The translations under genes and the position numbers were made by a program. A stretch of 64,000 nt of DNA from Alphaproteobacteria bacterium (GTDB lineage: Bacteria > Pseudomonadota > Alphaproteobacteria > Rhodobacterales > Rhodobacteraceae): assembly GCA_030148665.1 (NCBI GenBank), contig JASBSZ010000013.1, positions 62,001 to 126,000 on the forward strand, written 5' to 3'. The notes below the pieces were generated by a model. It saw nothing but the letters and a program-made list of their open reading frames with translations, did no database searches and was not told the DNA's origin. Of the stretch, positions 36,201-44,421 are shown piece after piece (the stretch's first letter is position 1; every line of letters begins with the position of its first letter).

Positions 36201-37673
36201 ATGCGTGACCTGATGAAACCCTCTTTCGCTCACCCTTTCGATGATGACCATCTGCACGAGGAATGCGGTGTCTTTGGCGTCATCGGCCTGTCGGATGCCG
36301 CCAATTTCGTGGCACTTGGCCTGCACGCCCTGCAGCATCGCGGGCAAGAGGCCGGCGGCATCGTGTCCTATGCGCCTGAAACCGGTTTCAACTCGGCCCG
36401 GCGTTTCGGTTATGTGCGCGACAACTTTACCAAGGCGGGGCTGATGGAAACCCTGCCCGGCGACATTGCCATCGGGCATGTGCGCTATTCCACGACCGGC
36501 AGCAAGGGGCAGACGGCAATCCGCGACGTGCAGCCCTTTTTTGGCGAGTTTTCCATGGGCGGCTGCGCCATTGCCCATAACGGCAACATCACCAATGCGG
36601 TGGCGCTCAGGCGCGAACTGATCGCGCATGGCTCGATCTTCCAGTCCAGTTCGGACAGCGAATGCATCATCCACCTGATGGCGCGTTCCATTCAGGAAAC
36701 GATCGGCGAGCGCCTCAAGGACGCGCTGCGCCGGGTCGAGGGCGCCTTTTCCATCGTCGCCATGACCCGCAGCAAGCTGATCGGCGTGCGCGATCCGCTG
36801 GGCGTGCGGCCGCTGATGCTGGGCAGGCTGGGGGCGGGCTGGGTGCTGAGCTCGGAAACCTGTGCGCTGGATATCATCGGCGCCGAATTCCTGCGCGAGA
36901 TCGAGCCCGGCGAAATGGTGGTCATTACCAGCGAGGGCATTGAAAGTTTTCACCCCTTTGATCCGCGCGCCCCGCGGCCCTGCATCTTTGAACATGTCTA
37001 TTTCTCGCGTCCCGACAGCATCCTGGGCGGGCGGTCGGTCTATGAGACCCGCCGCGCCATCGGTATCGAGCTGGCCCGCGAGGCCCCGGTCGAGGCCGAT
37101 CTGGTCTGCCCCGTGCCCGACAGCGGCACGCCGGCGGCCATCGGTTTCAGCCAGGAAAGCGGCATTCCCTATGCGATGGGGATCATCCGCAACCAGTATA
37201 TGGGCCGCACCTTTATCGAGCCGACCGAGCAGATTCGCAACATGGGCGTGCGCCTGAAACTGAACGTCAACCGCGCATTGATCCGGGGCAAGCGCGTGGT
37301 GCTGGTCGATGACAGCGTGGTGCGCGGCACGACCAGCCGCAAGATCAAGGAGATGATCCTGGACGCCGGCGCGCGCGAGGTGCATTTCCGCATAGCCTCG
37401 CCCCCCACCATGTGGCCCTGTTTCTATGGCGTGGACACGCCCGAGCGCGGCAAGCTGCTGGCCGCCTCGATGACCGAGGAGGAAATGCGCAAGCACCTGG
37501 CGGTGGACAGCCTGCGTTTCGTCTCGCTCGAGGGGCTTTACCGGGCCTGCGGCGCCCAGTCGGGGCGCGATGGCAGCAACCCGCAATTCTGTGACGCCTG
37601 TTTTTCGGGCGACTACCCGATCCGCCCACGGGACATGTTGGAGCGGGGTTTTGAAATGAAGGCCGCAAGATGA
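36201..37673 (+). CDS. purF: amidophosphoribosyltransferase
   Basis: A 490-residue enzyme catalysing the first step of purine synthesis, PRPP plus glutamine to phosphoribosylamine. A 21-residue propeptide precedes the N-terminal nucleophile Cys22 in EECGVFGVIG. The PRPP loop is VVLVDDSVVRGTTSRK. Cysteines in RPCIFEHV, WPCFYGVD and FCDACFSG match the four Fe-S ligands of Bacillus-type PurF. A 105-base gap with a TTGACG precedes it. Its stop overlaps the SDR start (ATGA). Confidence 0.97.
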   Translation: MRDLMKPSFAHPFDDDHLHEECGVFGVIGLSDAANFVALGLHALQHRGQEAGGIVSYAPETGFNSARRFGYVRDNFTKAGLMETLPGDIAIGHVRYSTTGSKGQTAIRDVQPFFGEFSMGGCAIAHNGNITNAVALRRELIAHGSIFQSSSDSECIIHLMARSIQETIGERLKDALRRVEGAFSIVAMTRSKLIGVRDPLGVRPLMLGRLGAGWVLSSETCALDIIGAEFLREIEPGEMVVITSEGIESFHPFDPRAPRPCIFEHVYFSRPDSILGGRSVYETRRAIGIELAREAPVEADLVCPVPDSGTPAAIGFSQESGIPYAMGIIRNQYMGRTFIEPTEQIRNMGVRLKLNVNRALIRGKRVVLVDDSVVRGTTSRKIKEMILDAGAREVHFRIASPPTMWPCFYGVDTPERGKLLAASMTEEEMRKHLAVDSLRFVSLEGLYRACGAQSGRDGSNPQFCDACFSGDYPIRPRDMLERGFEMKAAR

Positions 37674-38353
37674 CCGATGAAAAAGCAAAGAAGATCGCCC
37701 TTGTGACAGGTGCCTCGCGCGGTTTCGGCGCGGCCGTGGCCGAAGAGCTGGCCGCGCGCGGCTGGCATGTGATCGCGGTGGCGCGCACCAGCGGCGCGCT
37801 GGAAGAGCTGGACGACCGGATCACCGCGCGCGGGGGAACCGCGACGCTCGTGCCCATCGACATCACCGAGGACGAGGCCCTGCAAGGCATGTGCCTGTCG
37901 ATCTACAAGCGCTGGGGCCATGTCGATCTGCTGGTGCACTGCGCCATTCACGCAAGCCCCCTGTCGCCCGCGGGCCACGTGCCCGAAAGCGATCTGGACA
38001 AGAGCCTGGCGATCAACATTCGCGCAACCCAGCGCATCATTGCCATGGTCGAGCCGCTGCTCAAGGCGGTCGAGGGGGGGCTTGCCGTCCTGCCCGTCGA
38101 TCGCGAGGTCGTGGGGCGCAAGTTCTTTGCCGCCTACGGGTTTTCCAAGGCGGCGCAACAGGCAATCTGGGATTCATGGGCGGCCGAGACAAAGGTGATC
38201 GGCCCGCGTGTCACCACATTTGCCCCGCGCGCCATGCCCACGGCGACGCGCGGCCGTTTCTTTCCCGGCGAGGATCGCGACGCCCTGACCCCGACCCGCG
38301 ACGAGGCCGTGCGTTTCATCGAGAGCCTGGATCAGCCGGCCGAGGCAGGCTGA
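37670..38353 (+). CDS. short-chain dehydrogenase/reductase family protein
   Basis: A 227-residue Rossmann protein with VTGASRGFGAAVAEELAARG at about 12-31. YGFSKAAQQ supplies the YxxxK pair. The catalytic Ser normally found about 13 residues earlier is not obvious (the segment reads LAVLPVDREVVG), so activity may differ from classical SDRs. It is translationally coupled to purF, an arrangement also common in related genomes. Substrate unknown. Confidence 0.85.
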   Translation: MTDEKAKKIALVTGASRGFGAAVAEELAARGWHVIAVARTSGALEELDDRITARGGTATLVPIDITEDEALQGMCLSIYKRWGHVDLLVHCAIHASPLSPAGHVPESDLDKSLAINIRATQRIIAMVEPLLKAVEGGLAVLPVDREVVGRKFFAAYGFSKAAQQAIWDSWAAETKVIGPRVTTFAPRAMPTATRGRFFPGEDRDALTPTRDEAVRFIESLDQPAEAG

Positions 38354-38410
38354 GGGCTGACCTGCCGGTGCAGGCAACCGGCCAGCCCGGAGATATGGTG
38401 GTTGGACGGG

Positions 38411-38471
38411 CAGGGGGCTCTGCCCCCGGCCCTGACGGGCCTCCCCCGGACGTATTTGAACAAAGAAGAAG
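38411..38471. repeat. dispersed repeat family A between convergent genes
   Basis: GGGGGC/GCCCCC with loop TCT, then GGCCC/GGGCC with loop TGAC, then the reverse core CGTATTTGAACAAAGAAGAA. It lies between the SDR (+) and enoyl-CoA hydratase (-) stops, a position suited to bidirectional termination. Confidence 0.75.
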
Positions 38472-38516
38472 GGGCGGGCCGTCTGGCAACCCGCCCCGTC
38501 ACCGTTGCCGATCCGG

Positions 38517-39308
38517 TCACTGCTGCCAATCGGGAGGGCGTTTTTCCAGAAAGGCGGCGATGCCTTCCTCGGTGTCGCGATACAGCATGTTTTCGACCAT
38601 CACCTCGCCCGTATAGGCATAGGCCTGTTCCAGCGGCATCTGGATCTGTTCGTAAAAGGCCTGCTTGCCGATCTTGACCGCTGCGCCCAGCTTGCCGGCA
38701 ACGGTTTCGGCCAGCTCTTGCGTGGTGCCCTCAAGCCGCTCTTGGGGGACCGTGCGGTTGATCAGGCCCAGCGTTTCGGCCCGGTCGGATTCGATGAACC
38801 TGCCGGTGGTCAGCATCTCGAAGGCCTGCTTGCGCGGTATGTTGCGCGACAGTGCCACCATCGGGGTGGAACAGAACAGGCCGATATTCACGCCGTTGAC
38901 GCCAAAGCGCGTGCCCTCGGCCGCCACGGCCATGTCGCAGCTGGCGACCAGCTGGCAGCCGGCCGCGGTAGCGATGCCGTGGACCTGGGCGATCACCGGC
39001 TGGGGCAGGCGGGGGATGGTTGTCATCAGGCGCGAACAGCGTTGAAACAGGTCGCGGAAATAGGCCTTGCCGCCGTCCTCGGCCTGGCGGCCCGCCGTCA
39101 TTTCGCGCAGGTCATGGCCGGCGCAAAAGGCCTTGCCACTGCCGCGCAGGATCACCGCGCGAATGCCGCGATCGTTCATCAGGCTGTCGAACTGTTCCTG
39201 CAGCGCCGCCAGCATGGCGTCTGACAGGGCGTTCAGGTTTTTCGGGCTGTTCATCGTCAGCGTGGCGATGGCGTCCTTGTCCTGGCGGAGCAGAATGGGC
39301 TCGTCCAT
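38517..39308 (-). CDS. enoyl-CoA hydratase/isomerase family protein
   Basis: A 263-residue crotonase-fold protein with oxyanion-hole segments KAFCAGHDLREM and GIATAAGCQLVASCDM. At the position of the second catalytic Glu (usually PE in FGxPEixLG) the sequence reads FGVNGVNIGLFCSTPM, so hydratase chemistry is doubtful. This pattern is shared with ECHDC3-like proteins. It is divergent from a hotdog thioesterase (76-base spacer). Its role is unknown. Confidence 0.85.
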   Translation of the reverse strand: MDEPILLRQDKDAIATLTMNSPKNLNALSDAMLAALQEQFDSLMNDRGIRAVILRGSGKAFCAGHDLREMTAGRQAEDGGKAYFRDLFQRCSRLMTTIPRLPQPVIAQVHGIATAAGCQLVASCDMAVAAEGTRFGVNGVNIGLFCSTPMVALSRNIPRKQAFEMLTTGRFIESDRAETLGLINRTVPQERLEGTTQELAETVAGKLGAAVKIGKQAFYEQIQMPLEQAYAYTGEVMVENMLYRDTEEGIAAFLEKRPPDWQQ

Positions 39309-39384
39309 TTTCGTTTACCTCTTGTATCCCCGTGATCCTGAGGCAAGTGTAGTCGCGTGCGATGATCAGTAAAAGGGGAGAGAA

Positions 39385-39825
39385 ATGCGGCCGGTCATGA
39401 ACGTTGCGGAACTGGAGGGTCTTATTGCCCGGGAATTTCCGCAGGTCGACGGGCAGTTCAGCCTGGACCAGATCACCGGGGATGGCGTCATCATGCGGAT
39501 GAATGTCGACAATCGCCATTTGCGCCCCGGCGGCACGGTGTCGGGGCCCAGCATGTTCGCACTGGCCGATTGCGCGTTCTACATGGCCCTGCTGGCCATG
39601 ATCGGGCCGCGCACCCTGAGCGTGACCACGAATTGCTGCATCGATTTCCTGCGCAAGCCCGCGCCCGGCGATCTGGTCGGCACGGCGCGTATCCTGAAGC
39701 TGGGCAAGCGGCTGTGCGTGGGCGATGTGCTGATCCATTCCGATGCCCACCCCGAGGAAGGCCCCGTCGCGCGCGCCAGCCTGACCTATGCGATTGCGCC
39801 CGAGGAGGTGCGGGCACAACCTTGA
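39385..39825 (+). CDS. hotdog-fold thioesterase (PaaI family)
   Basis: A 146-residue protein whose hotdog core carries RHLRPGGTVSGPSMFALADCAFYMALL, the helix with the catalytic Asp and neighbouring Gly-rich turn. SVTTNCCIDFLRKPAPGDLVGTARILKLG forms the central strands. Such enzymes hydrolyse acyl-CoA thioesters. GGGGAG precedes the ATG. It is divergent from the enoyl-CoA hydratase homologue, suggesting a shared acyl-CoA context; the substrate is unknown. Confidence 0.88.
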   Translation: MRPVMNVAELEGLIAREFPQVDGQFSLDQITGDGVIMRMNVDNRHLRPGGTVSGPSMFALADCAFYMALLAMIGPRTLSVTTNCCIDFLRKPAPGDLVGTARILKLGKRLCVGDVLIHSDAHPEEGPVARASLTYAIAPEEVRAQP

Positions 39826-39897
39826 CGTGACCGGCGCCATGCGACATTCTTGCCCCGGCCATATGTGCCGCGGTCTTTTCTGATGGGAATTTTGCCA

Positions 39898-40611
39898 ATG
39901 GATATTTCGGATCATCCCCGACAAACCCTGTTGCGCAATTTTTGGCTGGCCTATCCGCCGCTGCATGGTTTGGCTTGGGCCGTTTTCTATCCGCTTTTCA
40001 TTGTCTCGATGCTGGCGCTGTTCAGGGCGATTGGTCTCGGCGATGTGTTTGTTCAACTCAACGCGCTGCGGTTGATGGCAATGGCGCTGCTGGGCTTGGG
40101 ATTTGGGGCGCAGGCAACCTATGTGCCGCCGCTGCCCGGGCGCAGCAATATCGTCAATATATTGGCGCAGGTATATCAGGCGTTGAGCTGGGGCCTGTTC
40201 ATGCAGGCGATTGTGGTTCGGAATGGCGATGTGACTTATCACCTGACCTTTACAGGGACGATGTTCGTATTCGGAGCGATCATCTGGCTGACCAGCGGCA
40301 AGTTGCGCCACAACAGGCGCAGCAGGCTGTTGATGCCGGAAATATTGCTTGCACGGGGCGGCTGGACGGGCGCGCGCATCTGGCTGTGGCCGCTCGTGAT
40401 CCTGTTGGCCGATGTGGTGCCGGCCTTGACGGGGCACACACTGGAGGCCACCTTTCTGGCCAGCATCGCCCTTGCCCTGATGCCCTGCATGCGGCAGGTC
40501 AATCCCGATCATCAGAACCCGGCCCATGCCCGCGCGGCGCAGGCCCTGTGGTGGCTGGCCTTTGCGGGGCTGGCGGGGGCGGGGGTGTTTCTGCTGTATG
40601 CAGGCCGGTAA
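39898..40611 (+). CDS. polytopic membrane protein of unknown function (pair member 1)
   Basis: A 237-residue protein with about seven predicted helices. It shares with the next protein a YxALxxGLFMQ block, a following FGAIIWL/CGAIFGL stretch and similar helix spacing, so the two appear to be paralogues. A start at 39898 (MDISDHPRQ) is chosen with GGGA upstream; 39883 is an alternative. Codon use is noticeably more AT-tolerant (ATT, TTT, TAT, ATATT) than in neighbours. I do not recognise the family. Confidence 0.7.
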   Translation: MDISDHPRQTLLRNFWLAYPPLHGLAWAVFYPLFIVSMLALFRAIGLGDVFVQLNALRLMAMALLGLGFGAQATYVPPLPGRSNIVNILAQVYQALSWGLFMQAIVVRNGDVTYHLTFTGTMFVFGAIIWLTSGKLRHNRRSRLLMPEILLARGGWTGARIWLWPLVILLADVVPALTGHTLEATFLASIALALMPCMRQVNPDHQNPAHARAAQALWWLAFAGLAGAGVFLLYAGR

Positions 40612-40623
40612 GCGGGGATTGCG

Positions 40624-41319
40624 ATGCAGGAAACGACGGCGCGGCCCGACAGGAAAGTCAGATGGTCCTTGAGATATGCCGACTTGGAGTGGGTATTCAT
40701 CGGGGCTTTGTTCGCTGCCTTTGTATGGATGGACAACCGGTATCTGGGCGGCGGTTATAACGGGCGTGATCTGAATGCTGCGGTGATGACTGCGGCTCTG
40801 GTGGGGATCGGAGCAGGGCGCACCGCATTTGCCGTGGTTTTTCCGCAAGACCGAAAGCGGCTCGTGATGCGTTTGTTTTTCGGGCTGTATCACGCGCTTT
40901 GGATTGGCCTTTTCATGCAGTTGGGGTTTTCTGAATCCGATATCTGGGCATCACTTGTGGATTTCCTGTTCTGTGGCGCAATCTTCGGCCTGCTTCAGGC
41001 CCTGTTTCTTGTTCCTGCATCGGACGACCAGCGCGCCCTTTTTGAAGAACAAACCATTTTCGATCGCAACGATCCTGTTGCCCGGCTTGGGCGCATCTGG
41101 CCCTTTGCCACGATTGCGGTCTATCTGGGCCTCATGATTGTGACCCGCAGCCCCCTTGTGGTGGGGCTGGTCTGCGCGTCCATGTTATGTTTCAGCCCCG
41201 GGATCCGGCGGTTTCGTGGCACGCAATCCGCGCAGCGGCGTGCGCGCGTGATCGAGGGCGCGCGTCTGGCAACCATAGCCTTCCTGATCCTTGCAAATAT
41301 CGCCACCCTTGTGGGGTAA
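40624..41319 (+). CDS. polytopic membrane protein of unknown function (pair member 2)
   Basis: A 231-residue protein with about seven hydrophobic segments. It starts 12 bases after the preceding stop. GLYHALWIGLFMQLGF aligns with VYQALSWGLFMQAIVV of pair member 1, and ALVGIGAG with ALLGLGFGA. The C-termini also align (a Pro after the last-but-one helix, then a basic loop RRFRGTQSAQRRAR). Base composition is again less GC-rich than the flanks. Function unknown. Confidence 0.7.
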   Translation: MQETTARPDRKVRWSLRYADLEWVFIGALFAAFVWMDNRYLGGGYNGRDLNAAVMTAALVGIGAGRTAFAVVFPQDRKRLVMRLFFGLYHALWIGLFMQLGFSESDIWASLVDFLFCGAIFGLLQALFLVPASDDQRALFEEQTIFDRNDPVARLGRIWPFATIAVYLGLMIVTRSPLVVGLVCASMLCFSPGIRRFRGTQSAQRRARVIEGARLATIAFLILANIATLVG

Positions 41320-41376
41320 AATAATACCTATTTCATAACACATTGTTTTTGCGAGATATTGCGCGCAGCATCCCTC

Positions 41377-41404
41377 TTGACCCGACGCCAGATATGCTTA
41401 CAAA
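41377..41404 (+). promoter_or_regulatory. candidate promoter for rplM-rpsI
   Basis: TTGACC, a 16-base spacer and TACAAA lie about 57 bases before the rplM ATG. The 142-base gap also holds an AT-rich patch just after the second membrane gene. Confidence 0.5.
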
Positions 41405-41461
41405 CCCCACATCAGTTGACGCGCCCGCAAAGGCGCCGAATTCACATATCCAGGTGGAAAA

Positions 41462-41926
41462 ATGAAAACCTATACGGCTAAACCTGCTGATATCGACAAG
41501 AAATGGATCCTGATCGACGCCGAGGGCGTTGTTCTGGGCCGTCTTGCCTCGATCATCGCGATGCGTCTGCGCGGCAAGCACAAGGCAACCTTTACCCCGC
41601 ATATGGACATGGGCGACAATGTGATCGTCATCAATGCCGACAAGGTGCAGCTGACCGGCAACAAGCGCGCGGACAAGACATATTACTGGCACACCGGCCA
41701 TCCCGGCGGCATCAAGCAACGCACCGCGGGCCAGCTGCTCGAGGGCAAGTTCCCCGAGCGCGTCGTCGAAAAGGCCGTTCAGCGCATGCTGCCCGGCGGG
41801 CCGCTTTCGCGCAGGCAGATGAAGAACCTGCGTGTCTATGCCGGCGCCACGCATCCGCATGAAGCACAGAATCCCGAAGTTCTGGACGTCAGGTCCATGA
41901 ACCCGAAAAACACCCGGAGCGCGTAA
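41462..41926 (+). CDS. rplM: 50S ribosomal protein L13
   Basis: A 154-residue L13. [28 protein letters not shown] is the canonical N-terminal region (shown here in outline), with the family landmark [16 protein letters not shown] and the C-terminal [26 protein letters not shown] precedes the ATG. It forms the universal rplM-rpsI pair with S9 encoded two bases later. Confidence 0.98.
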   Translation: MKTYTAKPADIDKKWILIDAEGVVLGRLASIIAMRLRGKHKATFTPHMDMGDNVIVINADKVQLTGNKRADKTYYWHTGHPGGIKQRTAGQLLEGKFPERVVEKAVQRMLPGGPLSRRQMKNLRVYAGATHPHEAQNPEVLDVRSMNPKNTRSA

Positions 41927-41928
41927 TC

Positions 41929-42426
41929 ATGAGCGATCAAATCAATTCTCTCGAAGATCTCCAGGCCGCTGTTTCGGGTGATGCCGCCGAGGGCGCCGTT
42001 GTTTCCGAGGCCCCCGCGCGCGAGCCCGTCCGCGACGAGCTGGGCCGTTCCTACGCCACCGGCAAGCGCAAGGATGCGGTCGCCCGCGTCTGGATCCGCC
42101 CCGGATCGGGCAAGGTCACGGTGAACGGCAAGGAAATGGAAAAATATTTCGCGCGCCCCGTGCTGCAGATGGTCCTGCGCCAGCCGTTCGAGGTTGCCGG
42201 CGTCACGGGACAGTTCGACGTGATCGCCACCGTCAAGGGCGGTGGCCTGTCGGGCCAGGCCGGTGCCGTCAAGCATGGCATCTCGAAGGCGCTGCAGCTG
42301 TATGAACCGTCGCTGCGCCCGGCGCTCAAGGCCGCGGGTTTCCTGACCCGCGACTCCCGCGTTGTGGAACGCAAGAAATACGGCAAGCGCAAGGCGCGCC
42401 GGAGCTTCCAGTTCTCGAAGCGCTGA
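41929..42426 (+). CDS. rpsI: 30S ribosomal protein S9
   Basis: A 165-residue S9 with an N-terminal acidic extension of about 38 residues before the conserved [15 protein letters not shown], as usual in alphaproteobacteria. The C-terminal [18 protein letters not shown] reaches the decoding centre of the small subunit. It is followed 25 bases later by a rho-independent terminator. Confidence 0.98.
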   Translation: MSDQINSLEDLQAAVSGDAAEGAVVSEAPAREPVRDELGRSYATGKRKDAVARVWIRPGSGKVTVNGKEMEKYFARPVLQMVLRQPFEVAGVTGQFDVIATVKGGGLSGQAGAVKHGISKALQLYEPSLRPALKAAGFLTRDSRVVERKKYGKRKARRSFQFSKR

Positions 42427-42450
42427 TTATCCTTGCGCACAGACAAGACA

Positions 42451-42479
42451 GGGGGTCGGCCGTTGGTCGGCCCCCTTTT
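42451..42479 (+). terminator. rho-independent terminator of rplM-rpsI
   Basis: GGGGGTCGGC pairs with GTCGGCCCCC (10 bp including G-U pairs), followed by TTTT. It lies directly downstream of rpsI. Confidence 0.85.
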
Positions 42480-42634
42480 CCTTTCGGTGTGGTCCGGTTG
42501 ACGTAACGGCAGTTTTCCGCCCATTTTCCCGGCTTGTCGGCCGTGCGTCGGCAATTTGCTGCAATTGATCTGGCAATTTTTACATTTCTGCAATATTGGG
42601 TGGCCAGGGAAACAGTCACATATCGGAAGAATTC

Positions 42635-43501
42635 ATGCACATGGGCAAGCGGTTTTCTGCGACCCGCGAAATCTCTTACGCCATAACGGCCCGCACGCGA
42701 CGCGGCCGCATACTGATCCGAACCGTGGAAAACGCAACCGGCCGGCTGAAACTGATCCGCCGCGCGCGTGGCTATGACCGCGAAATCGCCGAGGGGCGCA
42801 ATTTCTGGGATGTCGTGCCGGAACGCTACAAGCTCAAGCTCGACATCATTTCCGGCTCGCTCGACAACATTCCGAAAACCGGCCCGGTGGTGGTGCTGGC
42901 CAATCACCCCTATGGCATTCTCGACGGGCTGATGCTGGGGCAGATCATGTCGCGCACCCGCGGCGATTTCCGCATCCTTGCCCACAAGGTGTTTTCCAAG
43001 GCCGACGACATCAACGACGTGATCCTGCCGATCAGTTTCGACGAAACCCGCGAGGCGATGCAGATCAACCTCAACACCAGCAAGGTGGCGCTGGAATATC
43101 TCAAACAGGGTGGCGCCGTGGGTGTGTTTCCGGGCGGCTCGGTTTCCTCGCCGCGCAGGATGTTCGGCTTTCCGATGGATCCCGCCTGGCGCACCTTCAC
43201 CGCCAAGATGATCGCGAAAAGCGGCGCAACCGTGGTGCCGATCTTTTTCGAGGGCCACAATTCGCGCCGCTTCCATTTCTTTGGCCGCGTCAACCGAACC
43301 ATGCGCACCGCATTGCTGATCAACGAGTTCAAGCGCCGCGTCGGCCGACCCGTGCGGGTTGCCATCGGCGAGCCGCTGGACAGACAGGCGCTCGAAACCT
43401 ACGCCAAGGATCCCAAGGCGATGATGGACTTTCTGCGCACGAAAACCTATGACCTGTCGCCGAAACCGGTGAATACGCAGGAATACGGCTTTGACTTCTG
43501 A
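42635..43501 (+). CDS. lysophospholipid acyltransferase family protein (PlsC-like)
   Basis: A 288-residue membrane-associated acyltransferase. ANHPYGILDGLML supplies the HxxxxD catalytic motif, and the second block is GAVGVFPGGSVSSP (EGT-like position). It probably acylates a lysophospholipid or an ornithine-lipid precursor; the acceptor cannot be decided. The start is the ATG with GGAAG upstream; a frame start at 42596 is not supported. The AT-rich 160 bases upstream (many T and A runs) probably hold its promoter. Confidence 0.85.
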   Translation: MHMGKRFSATREISYAITARTRRGRILIRTVENATGRLKLIRRARGYDREIAEGRNFWDVVPERYKLKLDIISGSLDNIPKTGPVVVLANHPYGILDGLMLGQIMSRTRGDFRILAHKVFSKADDINDVILPISFDETREAMQINLNTSKVALEYLKQGGAVGVFPGGSVSSPRRMFGFPMDPAWRTFTAKMIAKSGATVVPIFFEGHNSRRFHFFGRVNRTMRTALLINEFKRRVGRPVRVAIGEPLDRQALETYAKDPKAMMDFLRTKTYDLSPKPVNTQEYGFDF

Positions 43502-43513
43502 AAGGTTCGGCTG

Positions 43514-44326
43514 ATGGCCGTCGGTATCTTTGACTCGGGCCTCGGCGGGCTGAGCGTCTATCGCGAGATCCACGACCTCATGCCCGACCTGCCGCTGGTC
43601 TATTACGGCGACAATGCCCACGCCCCCTATGGCGTGCGCGATGCCGATGACATCTATGACCTCACCTGCAAGGGCGCGCAACGGCTGTTCGATGCGGGCT
43701 GCGATCTGGTGATCCTGGCCTGCAATACCGCGTCCGCCGCGGCGCTGCGCCGGATGCAGGAAAACTGGGTGCCCGCCGACAAGCGCGTGCTGGGCGTGTT
43801 CGTTCCGCTGATCGAGGCATTGACCGAACGGTCCTGGGGCGACAATTCGCCCCCGCGCGAGGTCGAGACCAAGCATGTCGCCCTGTTTGCCACCCCCTCG
43901 ACGGTGGCCAGCCGCGCGTTTCAGCGCGAACTGGCCTTTCGCGCCGTCGGCGTCGATGTCGAGGCCCAGCCCTGCGGCGGCCTTGTCGATGCCATCGAGG
44001 ATGGCGACATGATCCTGGCCGAGGCGCTGGTGCGCAGCCATGTCGATGCCCTGAAACGGCGCATGCCGCACCCGCAGGCGGCGATTCTGGGCTGCACACA
44101 TTACCCCCTGATGGCCCAGACGTTTCAGGATGCGCTGGGGAAAAACGTCAAGGTCTTTTCCCAGGGCAGGATCGTCGCGCACAGCCTGCAGGATTACCTG
44201 CAACGCCATCCCGACATGCGCGGTCCCGGCCGGAAATCCATGTTCCTGACCACGGGCGACCCGCAGACGGTTTCAGACCAGGCAACCCGATTCCTGAAGC
44301 GCGAAATCCGCTTTCAACCCGCCTGA
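43514..44326 (+). CDS. murI: glutamate racemase
   Basis: A 270-residue cofactor-independent racemase supplying D-glutamate for peptidoglycan. The two catalytic cysteines lie in ILACNTASA (C70) and ILGCTHYPL. The N-terminus [12 protein letters not shown] and [11 protein letters not shown] are diagnostic. It starts 12 bases after the acyltransferase stop, so the two are probably co-transcribed. It converges with the methyltransferase gene across a family A repeat. Confidence 0.96.
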   Translation: MAVGIFDSGLGGLSVYREIHDLMPDLPLVYYGDNAHAPYGVRDADDIYDLTCKGAQRLFDAGCDLVILACNTASAAALRRMQENWVPADKRVLGVFVPLIEALTERSWGDNSPPREVETKHVALFATPSTVASRAFQRELAFRAVGVDVEAQPCGGLVDAIEDGDMILAEALVRSHVDALKRRMPHPQAAILGCTHYPLMAQTFQDALGKNVKVFSQGRIVAHSLQDYLQRHPDMRGPGRKSMFLTTGDPQTVSDQATRFLKREIRFQPA

Positions 44327-44343
44327 GGACTCCCGTCCCCCAG

Positions 44344-44405
44344 CTTCTTCTTTGCCCAAATACGTCCGGGGGAGTCGCGCCAGCGACGGGGGCAGCGCCC
44401 CCTGC
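44344..44405. repeat. dispersed repeat family A, near-identical to 33015-33075
   Basis: It has the same core and the same two hairpins (GTCGC/GCGAC and GGGGGC/GCCCCC) as the copy at 33015, differing by one extra base after AAATACG. It separates convergent murI and the methyltransferase gene. Confidence 0.8.
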
Positions 44406-44421
44406 GCGCCCCGATCGGCCC

